From Fluviicola sp. (lineage in GTDB: Bacteria > Bacteroidota > Bacteroidia > Flavobacteriales_D > Crocinitomicaceae): 64,000 bases of DNA. The notes beneath the pieces were generated by a model. The model made no database searches and was not told the DNA's origin. It saw nothing but the letters and a program-made list of their open reading frames with translations. Positions 42,919 to 50,715 of the stretch are shown here, one piece after another (position 1 is the first letter of the stretch; every line of letters begins with the position of its first letter). A program made the position numbers and the translations under genes. The stretch is from contig NZ_JBCNJT010000001.1 in NCBI RefSeq assembly GCF_039596395.1, forward strand, positions 1,337,315 to 1,401,314, in the 5' to 3' direction.

Positions 42919-43515
42919 TCAGTCGTGCTGAACGTAACACTCTCCGGCTGCAATCGAAACGGGGATGGTGTTTTCTTTCGGAACGATCGGGCAGGAGTAA
43001 CGGTCTGAATAGGCACAATACGGGTGATAGGAAGTGTTGAAATCCAGTTTGACCTTTTTGGCTTTTTTGCTGAAATAACAATCCAGGTATTTTCCCGCAC
43101 CATACGTTGAAATGGCTGTTGTTCCGTCTTTGAAGGGAACGAAATAATAATTTTTGTACTCTTTTCTTCCCGCCAGATCCAGGTTTTGGTACACATTCAG
43201 GGTGCAAAGCGTGTCGTTTATTTTGAACGAAAGCGTTCCCATTTTCCGGTAATAGACTGTCCGTTCTTTTGTCATAGGCATCACAAAAGCCGGTCCGACT
43301 TCTTTCACAAAATCTGCTTCAACAATGAATGCGGTATTGATTGGGAAGAAGCAAATTTCCGGGTGAATTTTACGCTCTTCTTCATTCAGGACAGTCGACA
43401 AGAATTCTTTTTCGTGTTTTTGACGTTCGGCTGTCAGGCTGTCTGCATAGGTATTCTGGGAAAATGCTCCGGATGCAGCATACACCATGCATAAAACGAT
43501 CAGGCATCTTTTCAT
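42919..43515 (-). CDS. DUF1684 domain-containing secreted protein
   Basis: 198 residues with a signal peptide (MKRCLIVLCMVYAASGAFSQ). The DUF1684 hallmarks are present: FVPFKDGTTAISTYGAGKYLD, LDFNTSYHPYCAYSDRYSCP and the C-terminal IPVSIAAGE (each given as a separate block). Function unknown. It overlaps the upstream YggS-type gene by 4 bp (ATGA), placing it at the end of the serC-serA run. Confidence 0.85.
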   Translation of the reverse strand: MKRCLIVLCMVYAASGAFSQNTYADSLTAERQKHEKEFLSTVLNEEERKIHPEICFFPINTAFIVEADFVKEVGPAFVMPMTKERTVYYRKMGTLSFKINDTLCTLNVYQNLDLAGRKEYKNYYFVPFKDGTTAISTYGAGKYLDCYFSKKAKKVKLDFNTSYHPYCAYSDRYSCPIVPKENTIPVSIAAGECYVQHD

Positions 43516-44174
43516 CTGCTTCCGAATAATGAACTACCTACACGAATCATCGTACTTCCTTCCTCAATGGCAAGCGTATAGTCTCCGCTCATTCCCATGG
43601 AAAGCACTTTGAAATCCGGGTTGTATTTGAAATAATTGCTTTTCAGGATCATGAAATAATTGTGCAGGTTCCGGAATTCATCGCGGATTTGTTCTTCATC
43701 TTCCACAAAGCTGGCCATTCCCATTAATCCGACTACGGAAACATGATGCATTTCAACAAATTCGCGGCTTTGCAGGATTTCTTCCGCTTCCTCAAACGAA
43801 AGCCCGAACTTGGTTTCCTCCTGCGCAATGTGGAATTGAAGCAGGCAGGGAATTACCCGGTTGTTTTTCTCTCCCTGTTTATTGATTTCCTGCAACAGTT
43901 TAAAGCTGTCAACCGAATGGATCAGCGAAACAAACGGAGCGATGTATTTGACCTTGTTACTTTGTAAATGGCCGATCAGATGCCACTCAATATCTTTGGG
44001 CAGAACTTCCCACTTGTCAACGAGTTCCTGGACTTTATTTTCCCCGAAAACGCGCTGTCCGGCATCGTAAGCTTCCTGTATAAGCGAAGCAGGTTTGGTT
44101 TTTGAAACTGCCACCAGAACGACATCCTGTGGAATTTCTTCTTTCAATAAATGAATTCTATCTGCTAAAGACAT
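43512..44174 (-). CDS. yggS: YggS family pyridoxal-phosphate homeostasis protein
   Basis: 220 residues, the usual size. The PLP lysine is in LVAVSKTKPAS (Lys25), followed by FGENKVQEL, WHLIGHLQSNKVKYI, SVDSF, the LQFHIAQEETKFGL segment, VGLMGM and the C-terminal LSMGMSGDYTLAIEEGSTMIRVGS (given by position, residues about 195-217). It binds PLP and affects its pool. It lies 2 bp downstream of DUF1015 and in the same run as the PLP enzyme SerC. Confidence 0.95.
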   Translation of the reverse strand: MSLADRIHLLKEEIPQDVVLVAVSKTKPASLIQEAYDAGQRVFGENKVQELVDKWEVLPKDIEWHLIGHLQSNKVKYIAPFVSLIHSVDSFKLLQEINKQGEKNNRVIPCLLQFHIAQEETKFGLSFEEAEEILQSREFVEMHHVSVVGLMGMASFVEDEEQIRDEFRNLHNYFMILKSNYFKYNPDFKVLSMGMSGDYTLAIEEGSTMIRVGSSLFGSR

Positions 44175-44176
44175 AT

Positions 44177-45412
44177 TTATTCGTTGATATTGTAAATCGT
44201 CAATCCGCTGCGCATTTTGGGTTCTACCCAGGTCGATTTGGGAGGCATGATTCCTCCCTGGTCCGCAACTTCTTTTACTTCGTTGATGGATGCGGGGTAG
44301 AGCAGGAATCCGACTTTAAATTCCTCCTTTTTGATCCGGTCTACGATCTTTTTCAATTCTTTTGTTCCCGGGATAAATTCAATTTCCCTGCTGGTTTTCA
44401 GGTCTTCAATTCCCAGGATCGGACTCAGGATGTAATCCGTCAGGATTTGTGCGTCCAATTGCCTGACAACGTCTTTGACACTGGTAATGTGTGCTTTTGC
44501 TTTGAACGAATACGCTTCTTTACCCAATAGACATACAATTTCATGTCTTTCAAGCGGTCTGCGTGCTTTTTTCAGTTCTTCAATTTCGAAATGTTCCGAG
44601 CAAGCCTTCAGGAAGTTTTTACCGGAAAGGCCGTTCAACGTTTTTACCAGGCGCTGAAATTCCAGGATTTCAAGTTTTTGCTCATCAATCAGGTAAGCTA
44701 AAAAGAAATCGTGATTCGGGAATTCCGGCTGTTTGTTTTTGATGATAGTGTCTTTCAAGCGGGCAGAGGAGGCCGAGCGGTGATGGCCGTCGGCAATATA
44801 AAGCTCATTGAGCGAAGCATAAATCGCAATTAACTTCGGGTCTTTTTTCGCGTCGATCACCCACAATTCATGCTTGATCTTATCGGTTGTCGAAAATTCG
44901 TATTCCGGCCGCGCTTTCGTAACTTTATCCAGGTATTTATCCAGTTCCGGAAGATGCTTATGCGCCAAAAGGACCGGTTCTGCATTAAACCCTGTGATAT
45001 TCAGGTAATTCGTAAACATGGATTCGCGGGAAGTGATCGTTGCTTCGTGCTTTTTGATCAAATTGTTTTTGTACTCATCCACGCTTACTCCCGCAATCAC
45101 CCCGGTAAACTGATGCGTTCCTTTCGTTTGCCTGTAAATATAAAAAGATGCTTCCTTGTCCTGGAAAAGTATTCCCTGTTCAATAAAGGCATCGTAACGT
45201 TCTTTCACTGCTTCGAAACGTTCCACGGAGTTGGCTTTCGAATGGTGTTCTTTATCTCCTTCCGGGTGAATGATGTGCAGGAAAGTATAAGGGTTTTCGT
45301 CCAGTTTAGCGCGCAGAATATGCTTGCGATAAGCAGCCAATGGCCTTGTTGAAACCAACTGTGCTTTGTCTCTGGTAGGACGAATTGCCTTAAAGGGGTG
45401 TATTACAGACAT
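44177..45412 (-). CDS. DUF1015 family protein
   Basis: 411 residues. DUF1015 signature ELYIADGHHRSASS (about 211-224) and the N-terminal PFKAIRPTRDKAQLVSTRP are clear; the family is often found next to serA in Bacteroidota. Function unknown; the ADGHH motif suggests a metal or ligand site. It lies 14 bp downstream of serA and 2 bp upstream of yggS. Confidence 0.9.
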   Translation of the reverse strand: MSVIHPFKAIRPTRDKAQLVSTRPLAAYRKHILRAKLDENPYTFLHIIHPEGDKEHHSKANSVERFEAVKERYDAFIEQGILFQDKEASFYIYRQTKGTHQFTGVIAGVSVDEYKNNLIKKHEATITSRESMFTNYLNITGFNAEPVLLAHKHLPELDKYLDKVTKARPEYEFSTTDKIKHELWVIDAKKDPKLIAIYASLNELYIADGHHRSASSARLKDTIIKNKQPEFPNHDFFLAYLIDEQKLEILEFQRLVKTLNGLSGKNFLKACSEHFEIEELKKARRPLERHEIVCLLGKEAYSFKAKAHITSVKDVVRQLDAQILTDYILSPILGIEDLKTSREIEFIPGTKELKKIVDRIKKEEFKVGFLLYPASINEVKEVADQGGIMPPKSTWVEPKMRSGLTIYNINE

Positions 45413-45426
45413 TTATTTTTAATCAC

Positions 45427-46392
45427 TTAAGCAGGAACCTGAACTCCAAACTGTTTAATAATCAGATCAGCCAATTCCAAACCAATCCGGTCCTGAGCTT
45501 CATTTGTCGCTGCCCCGATATGCGGAGTTGTTCCGATTTTTTCGTTGTTCAATAAATCCGCACGCGGGTTTGGCTCGTTCTCAAAGACATCTAATCCGGC
45601 GTATGCTACTTTACCGGCCGCAATTGCTTCCAATAAGTCGGATTCGTTGACAACTCCGCCACGCGCTGCATTTACCAGGACAACACCTTTTTTCATCAGA
45701 TCGAATTGTTCTTTCTGAATAACAGCCGAACCATCTGCTTGTTTCGGGATATGAAGCGAAATAAAATCAGCTTCTTTCAAAGCACCGTTTAAATCGTTGG
45801 TAGACTGAACCGGAACTTTTACTTCTCCGAAACCGGGGATTTCCAATGGGATTTCAACATTAATCGCGTGATTGTTCACCGCCAGGACTTTCATTCCGCA
45901 ACCCAAAGCATAACTCGCCAATGATTGCCCGATGCGACCGAAACCTACGATAGCAATTGTTTTTCCGCGCAGTTCGATTCCTTTTCCGTATTTCTTTTTC
46001 AATGTGGAAAAATCTCCTGTTTCCATTTGCTTGAACGAATCGTGCAGGAAACGCGCTCCTGCGAACAAATGTCCCATAACCAATTCCGCAACCGATTGGG
46101 AAGAAGAAGCCGGTGTATTGATCACGGTCAATCCTTTTTCGCGGGCATAAGCCACATCAATATTGTCCATTCCCACACCACCTCGTCCAAGCAATTTCAA
46201 TCCCGGACAGGCATCAATCACCACTTGACGGATGGTTGTAGCGCTTCGAACCAAAATAATTTCAATGTTGTTTGCATTGACATAAGAGATCAGGTCGTCC
46301 TGGTTTACTTTATCCGTAATAACCGTATAACCTGCTTTTTCAAGTGCAGCTTTTCCTTCGTTTGAAATTCCGTCGTTTGCTAGTATTTTCAT
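45427..46392 (-). CDS. serA: D-3-phosphoglycerate dehydrogenase (short form)
   Basis: 321 residues, without the C-terminal ACT or ASB domains of long SerA, so feedback by serine through ACT is not expected. NAD-binding GFGRIGQSLASYALG (148-162), the catalytic Arg in VNAARGGVVNE, Glu in VFENEP, and His in TTPHIGAAT are present. It converts 3-phosphoglycerate to 3-phosphohydroxypyruvate. Its promoter region contains the octamer repeat 46453-46515, beginning 61 bp upstream of the ATG. Confidence 0.93.
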   Translation of the reverse strand: MKILANDGISNEGKAALEKAGYTVITDKVNQDDLISYVNANNIEIILVRSATTIRQVVIDACPGLKLLGRGGVGMDNIDVAYAREKGLTVINTPASSSQSVAELVMGHLFAGARFLHDSFKQMETGDFSTLKKKYGKGIELRGKTIAIVGFGRIGQSLASYALGCGMKVLAVNNHAINVEIPLEIPGFGEVKVPVQSTNDLNGALKEADFISLHIPKQADGSAVIQKEQFDLMKKGVVLVNAARGGVVNESDLLEAIAAGKVAYAGLDVFENEPNPRADLLNNEKIGTTPHIGAATNEAQDRIGLELADLIIKQFGVQVPA

Positions 46393-46452
46393 ATTCTTTA
46401 TTTCATTTTTGTCCTGAATCCTGAAGTTTTTATCCGGAACCGTTTTTGTTTG

Positions 46453-46515
46453 TTCAAATGTTCAAATGTTCAAATGTTCAAATGTTCAAATGTTCAAATG
46501 TTCAAATGTTCAAAT
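46453..46515. repeat. Octamer tandem repeat (TTCAAATG)n upstream of serA
   Basis: Seven perfect copies of TTCAAATG and a seven-base partial copy, without any interruption. It lies between serC and serA, 61 bp upstream of the serA start (minus strand unit ATTTGAAC... read as CATTTGAA). Such pure arrays change copy number by slipped-strand pairing. Confidence 0.95.
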
Positions 46516-46601
46516 TTCATTTAAACACCTTTCAATGGTTCCACTCTCCATTTTCAATTCCCTTGAACCCTTTGAATAATTTTGAACCTTTTGAACAATT
46601 C

Positions 46602-47672
46602 TTACCCGTGTTTTTTAGCGAACTCTTTCATAACATCCACCAATACCTGAACACTTGACAGTTCCAATGCATTGTACATAGACGCGCGGTATCCGCCCAC
46701 ACTTCTGTGTCCGTTCAACCCGATAATCCCTGCTGCTTTCCATGCGGCATCGAACTCGTCTTTCAAAGCATCATTGGTCAGTAAGAAGTTGATATTCATT
46801 TCCGAACGGTCTTCTACTGCAACTGTTCCTTTAAACAATGGGTTTGAATCAATTTCCGCGTAAATCAATTCTGCTTTTGCCTGGTTTCTGACAGCCATGG
46901 CTGTAACGCCTCCGTGAGCAAGCAAATCCTGTAAATTCAGCATTGCAACATAAACGGAGAATACCGGCGGTGTATTGAACATGGAATCTTTTTCTGCATG
47001 AATCTTCAAATCCAGGTAACTCGGCATGAAGGAAGAAGTCGATTTTCCAAGTGCTTCTTTTTTTACAATGTATAAAGTAGCTCCGGCCGGCCCTAAGTTC
47101 TTTTGAGCTCCCGCGTAGATCAGGTCGAAATCCGAAACGTTGATTTCTTTGGAGAAAATATCCGAAGACATGTCACAAACCAACGGTAGATCTGTTTTGG
47201 GATATTCCTTGAACTGTGTTCCGAAGATTGTATTGTTGGAAGTGAAGTGGATATAGTCCACGTCCGTCGGAACCTGCAGGTTTTTAGGAATGTAGCTGAA
47301 GTTCTTGTCTTCCGAAGAAGCAAACACATTTACATCAACACCCACTTTTTTCGCTTCCTTGATTGCTCCGGAAGCCCAGGTGCCTGTATTGATATACCCG
47401 GCTTTTTTGGTGGAACGCATCATATTCAACGCAGCAATTGTAAAACCAAGTGTTGCTCCACCTTGTAAATAAAGCACTTCATAATCATCTGAAATGTTCA
47501 ATGCTTTTTTTACCAATTCGCGGGCATCGTGCATCACAGCTTCGTAATCTTTGCTTCTGTGGGAAACTTCAAGAATGGATAACCCGTTGAAATCCAATAC
47601 AGCATCTGATGCTTTTTTAAATACGTCTTGCGGAAGAATACATGGTCCTGCGCCAAAGTTGTGTTTTTTCAT
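46602..47672 (-). CDS. serC: Phosphoserine aminotransferase
   Basis: 356 residues. PLP lysine in IYAGAQKNLGPAG (Lys about 193) and the family blocks FGAGPCILPQDV (5-16), LQGGATLGF (68-76), DMSSDIFS and HRSVGGYRASMYNAL near the C-terminus are present. It transfers amino from glutamate to 3-phosphohydroxypyruvate in serine synthesis, and acts in pyridoxal biosynthesis in some bacteria. It is the first gene of the serC-serA-DUF1015-yggS-DUF1684 run; the 209-bp gap to serA suggests a second promoter. Confidence 0.96.
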   Translation of the reverse strand: MKKHNFGAGPCILPQDVFKKASDAVLDFNGLSILEVSHRSKDYEAVMHDARELVKKALNISDDYEVLYLQGGATLGFTIAALNMMRSTKKAGYINTGTWASGAIKEAKKVGVDVNVFASSEDKNFSYIPKNLQVPTDVDYIHFTSNNTIFGTQFKEYPKTDLPLVCDMSSDIFSKEINVSDFDLIYAGAQKNLGPAGATLYIVKKEALGKSTSSFMPSYLDLKIHAEKDSMFNTPPVFSVYVAMLNLQDLLAHGGVTAMAVRNQAKAELIYAEIDSNPLFKGTVAVEDRSEMNINFLLTNDALKDEFDAAWKAAGIIGLNGHRSVGGYRASMYNALELSSVQVLVDVMKEFAKKHG

Positions 47673-47767
47673 TTTTTGCTTTTTTTACCCTCTAGTTTGG
47701 AAGTACACAAATTTCGAGATTTTTGAACTAAAAGAGAAGCCTTTTGGCTTAAAATATTTACAAAAAA

Positions 47768-47789
47768 AGCCCCGCCGATTGGCAGAGCT
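47768..47789 (-). terminator. Intrinsic terminator of the THX gene
   Basis: On the minus strand AGCTCTGCC and GGCGGGGCT pair with G-U pairs around a four-base loop and are followed by seven T. It is 30 bp past the THX stop. Confidence 0.65.
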
Positions 47790-47818
47790 TTTAATATGTT
47801 GAAGGATTATTCATTCGA

Positions 47819-48082
47819 TTATTCTTCAGTTTTTTTCGTTGCTTTTGCAGCTGGTTTTTTAGCGGCCGGTTTTTTCTCAGCTGCAGGTTTCGCAGCATCT
47901 GACGCGGCAGATTTTTTAACAGCCGGTTTTTTTGCAGCTACTTTTTTCTCCGTTGCTTCTGTTGTTTCTTTCTTAGCAGCTGCAGGTCTGGAAGTTGTAG
48001 TTGCTTTTTTTCTTTTACGGGTATTACCATAGGAACCGTTTGTACGTTTTCCCTTTGCCGTCTTGATATCACCTTTTCCCAT
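47819..48082 (-). CDS. 30S ribosomal protein THX with histone-H1-like tail
   Basis: 87 residues. Residues 1-25 MGKGDIKTAKGKRTNGSYG and NTRKRKK match bTHX, a tiny protein of the 30S head (Thermus Thx has about 27 residues). Residues 26-87 add an Ala/Lys/Pro-rich tail with AAKK, KKPAAKK and KPAVKK repeats, like bacterial histone-H1-like Hc1 proteins. The tail is about 60% Ala plus Lys by eye. The protein may be a THX/HCT fusion: rRNA-binding head with a nucleic-acid-binding tail. A TAnnTTTG box lies 37 bp upstream. Confidence 0.75.
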   Translation of the reverse strand: MGKGDIKTAKGKRTNGSYGNTRKRKKATTTSRPAAAKKETTEATEKKVAAKKPAVKKSAASDAAKPAAEKKPAAKKPAAKATKKTEE

Positions 48083-48118
48083 AATAGTCTATTTGTTTTT
48101 TTAGTTCGAAAAGTCATA

Positions 48119-48126
48119 CAAATATA
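48119..48126 (-). promoter_or_regulatory. TAnnTTTG promoter element of the THX gene
   Basis: TATATTTG on the minus strand; box ends 37 bp before the ATG at 48082. No TTG at standard spacing. GTTCAAAA repeats lie 31-66 bp further upstream. Confidence 0.5.
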
Positions 48127-48152
48127 ACTTTCTCTTTGACTTAGGAAGTATA

Positions 48153-48192
48153 AATTGTTCAAAAGGTTCAAAAATGTTCAAAAGGTTCAAAC
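48153..48192. repeat. Four-unit GTTCAAAA array upstream of the THX promoter
   Basis: Units GTTCAAAAG, GTTCAAAAAT, GTTCAAAAG and GTTCAAAC follow each other at 48157-48192. The first 21 bp (48153-48173) recur exactly on the opposite strand at 46580-46600, just inside the serC-serA gap. Confidence 0.8.
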
Positions 48193-48231
48193 TGATGGCT
48201 TTGACAAATACTCATTGAACGATTAATCGTT

Positions 48232-48909
48232 TTAGTCGTTTGAACCCTGTAAACGTTTTTCCAGTTCTCTTCGCACTACATCGCCATTTCGCATGTACCG
48301 CTGGCACCATTTCAGTTTGATATCGGTTTGGTCCTCTTCACTGAGTTTCCAGTCAATATCCGATTCGATCAGTCGCTGTCTCAAAGCCTGTAAAGTCAAT
48401 GCCACGGAAACAGAAACATTGAAACTTTCCGTAAAACCGACCATGGGAATTGCAACCTTGTAATCGGCGATTTCACGGATTTCATCGGAAATGCCTTCCC
48501 ATTCTGTTCCAAAGGAAAGCGCAACCGGCTGATCGAGCGGTAAATCGAAAATGGAAAGTTCTGCATCCGGAGTCAACGCGGCAATCTTATATCCGCGTGA
48601 TTTCAATTTCGAAACCGCATCCAGTAGCGGCGCAGAGCCTTCATTGTAATTAAACAAATCGACCCATTTTCCCGCGCCGCGTGCAATGTCACGCTGAACT
48701 TTGTATTGGTTCTTGCTTTCAACCACATGCAATTCCTGTATCCCGAAACAGTCACAACTTCTCAAAACCGCACTGGCGTTGTGTTCCTGGTAGATTTCTT
48801 CCAGTAAAACGGTCAGGTAGCGTGTTCGATTGGAAGCAATTTCTTCAAATAATTGACCTTTTTCTCCCGGAATCAATTCATAAAATGCGTGAAGCAATTC
48901 GTTTTTCAT
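48232..48909 (-). CDS. trmH: TrmH/SpoU family RNA methyltransferase
   Basis: 225 residues of the SPOUT class: an N-terminal helical extension, motif 1 VLLEEIYQEHNASAVLRSCD, motif 2 around VALSFGTEWEGISDEI, and motif 3 ESFNVSVSVALTLQALRQR, the deep knot. Length and the IVELPVIGFTESFNVS-like end match tRNA (guanosine-2'-O) methyltransferases such as TrmH; the exact RNA target is not certain. A perfect 14-bp palindrome AACGATTAATCGTT begins right after the stop (48218-48231). Confidence 0.88.
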   Translation of the reverse strand: MKNELLHAFYELIPGEKGQLFEEIASNRTRYLTVLLEEIYQEHNASAVLRSCDCFGIQELHVVESKNQYKVQRDIARGAGKWVDLFNYNEGSAPLLDAVSKLKSRGYKIAALTPDAELSIFDLPLDQPVALSFGTEWEGISDEIREIADYKVAIPMVGFTESFNVSVSVALTLQALRQRLIESDIDWKLSEEDQTDIKLKWCQRYMRNGDVVRRELEKRLQGSND

Positions 48910-49005
48910 GCCGCAAAGCTAACGATTTTAAAGCGAAAGCAGCGATTTGGCAAGTTAGAATAGTGAATCTGGCCATGTTGAAATTTGGGCATATCCATGA
49001 ATTGA

Positions 49006-49039
49006 AAAACGCCCTGAAGGGATGCTGGCAGGGCGTTTT
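49006..49039. terminator. Perfect 11-bp hairpin, probable terminator
   Basis: AAAACGCCCTG and CAGGGCGTTTT flank a 12-base loop, with A and T runs at the ends so it can work either way. It lies 145 bp past the serine hydrolase stop and 100 bp upstream of trmH. The rest of 48910-49183 shows no gene. Confidence 0.6.
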
Positions 49040-49183
49040 CTTCGTAAATCGAGCAGTTCTGAATTCATGCTACGGGTTATTTATCCGTTCTTTCCGATTC
49101 GTCCGCCACAAAGCCAAGGGCCCGAATCTCTTTTGCGCAACTGTAAATAAGCTGTAAATCACCTTCAGAACTTTTACAAGCGG

Positions 49184-50581
49184 TTACTTGAGCACTTTCA
49201 CCGTTTTTGTCCAGCCGCTTTTTCCGGTGATTCGTATAAGATACACTCCGCACGGAAGCGGCTCAAGGCCTGCTAGTTGCGATTGAAAATGGGTGTCGTG
49301 TTGAGTTTGTTCCGTCCGGATATCCAGATTTCTTCCCGTAGCATCTTCCAGTGTTATGTTGACTTCACCGGAACCGGCATTGTCCCACGAAACGGTTAAC
49401 TGATCACTAAAAGGCACCGGATTCACCGAAATACTATTGACCAGGTCTTCATCCAAAGAAGCAGTTTGATGATCCACATAAGTTCTAAGCAATTCACGCA
49501 CCACCGGAATAAGAGTCCAGGAATTTTTGTTGTTGTCATTGGTGAAAACCGTGATGCTTTGATCCAGCGCAGGGAAATACCAGGAAGAAGCATGATAAGC
49601 CAGATCTCCGCCGTGCCCGTAAGCTTCATAGCCCAGGAAACCATTGGTTTTGCGCATTAATCCCAGTCCGTACCGTTCCATGTTTCCACCGGCCTGAACC
49701 GTTGTTTTAGCTTCGTTCATCATGGAAGTTGAGAGTAAATCCCCGCGCATGTATTTTCGCATCCATTTCGTACAATCAGTTGGAGTAGAGAAGTAGCCTC
49801 CTGCAGAACCTGCTGTGGAATTCAGCGCCATATAGCTCATGTAGAAATTGTTTGCATCATCCAGAACGCCGTCTCCGGTAATGTCGAGCCACAAATGTGC
49901 AACCGGAGCATTCAGGGCTTCAAATGCTGGAATAAAGAAGGTGCTCAGTCCCAAAGGATCAAAGAACCGGTCACGCAGTTCCGTGTAATACGCGTTACCA
50001 CTTGCTTCACGAATAATCATTCCGAGGAGAAAATAGTTGGTATTGCAGTATGACCAGGAAGCTCCGGGCTGAAACAGCGGAGGAGCAATGAACCGGTCAA
50101 TGAGTTCTTCAGGTGTCCAGATCCGCGACATATCTGCCATCAAAGAATCCTGGTGGTGCGGATGACTCAGCACATCATAAATTCCGCTGGTGTGATTCAA
50201 TAACTGTCGAATCGTGATGTTCGTATCGATATACGGCATGGCCGGAAGCCATTCATGTAAGCTGTCATCGAGGTTCAACACGCCTTCGTCTGCCAATTGC
50301 AGGATACACGCAGCAGTAAATGTTTTTGTAACACTTCCTATCAGGTAGGCATCATCGGGAGTGACATCATTCGAAACGGAAGAAACACCGTTCGCGTGCG
50401 CCCAAACCGAACCGTCGGAAACCTGGATGGCTGCGCTCAATGATTTTGCCCCGAGAACCATGCGCATGCTGTCGAGCGTGTGCTGTAATTCCGCGTCCAA
50501 CCCGGCTGATATCTGTGCTTTGGCCGGACTTGCATGAAAAAGCAGCGGAAGCGTGAAAACTAAAAAGTAGAATAGTCTCAT
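49184..50581 (-). CDS. Secreted class-C-type serine hydrolase with T9SS type A sorting domain
   Basis: 465 residues. Signal peptide (LLFHASPAKAQ). Beta-lactamase/DD-peptidase-like fold (Pfam Beta-lactamase type) with SxxK in LIGSVTKTF (S-V-T-K), YxN in WSYCNTN, and HGG in GHGGDLAYH. These suit an esterase, D-aminopeptidase or similar rather than a true beta-lactamase. Residues about 385-465 are a T9SS type A sorting domain (NPVPFSDQLTVSWDN, GVYLIRITGKSG, TKTVKVLK). It should be exported and may be anchored to the surface. Located downstream of the receptor gene behind a palindromic terminator. Confidence 0.85.
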   Translation of the reverse strand: MRLFYFLVFTLPLLFHASPAKAQISAGLDAELQHTLDSMRMVLGAKSLSAAIQVSDGSVWAHANGVSSVSNDVTPDDAYLIGSVTKTFTAACILQLADEGVLNLDDSLHEWLPAMPYIDTNITIRQLLNHTSGIYDVLSHPHHQDSLMADMSRIWTPEELIDRFIAPPLFQPGASWSYCNTNYFLLGMIIREASGNAYYTELRDRFFDPLGLSTFFIPAFEALNAPVAHLWLDITGDGVLDDANNFYMSYMALNSTAGSAGGYFSTPTDCTKWMRKYMRGDLLSTSMMNEAKTTVQAGGNMERYGLGLMRKTNGFLGYEAYGHGGDLAYHASSWYFPALDQSITVFTNDNNKNSWTLIPVVRELLRTYVDHQTASLDEDLVNSISVNPVPFSDQLTVSWDNAGSGEVNITLEDATGRNLDIRTEQTQHDTHFQSQLAGLEPLPCGVYLIRITGKSGWTKTVKVLK

Positions 50582-50666
50582 AAACCTGATTTTAATAGTA
50601 TGAGATAAAGCTACGGATGCCTGCAGCGATCTGTTTGTCGAAACCTGCTAATTTTCATTTCCCAAC

Positions 50667-50696
50667 GGTAGTGGCGAAAAATTTTTCGCCACTACC
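50667..50696. terminator. Perfect loopless 30-bp palindrome between receptor and hydrolase genes
   Basis: Two 15-bp arms (GGTAGTGGCGAAAAA and its complement) without spacer. It has the same design as 421-458 and 1888-1925: a GGCG stem ending in A5/T5 at the centre. It lies 20 bp past the receptor stop. Confidence 0.65.
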
Positions 50697-50715
50697 AAAT
50701 AAAATCGTTGTTCAA

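Noticed and set aside
46453-46515. CRISPR-like array
   Set aside because: Units of 8 bp without spacers are not CRISPR; no cas genes anywhere in the window. The 114-bp tandem repeat at 54311-54546 also lacks spacers.
46446-46658. A plus-strand frame with MFKCSNVQ repeats
   Set aside because: It is only the translation of the octamer TTCAAATG array and the end of serC in reverse.
48218-48231. AACGATTAATCGTT palindrome after trmH as terminator
   Set aside because: No loop and no T-run on the trmH strand; kept only as a note in the trmH entry.
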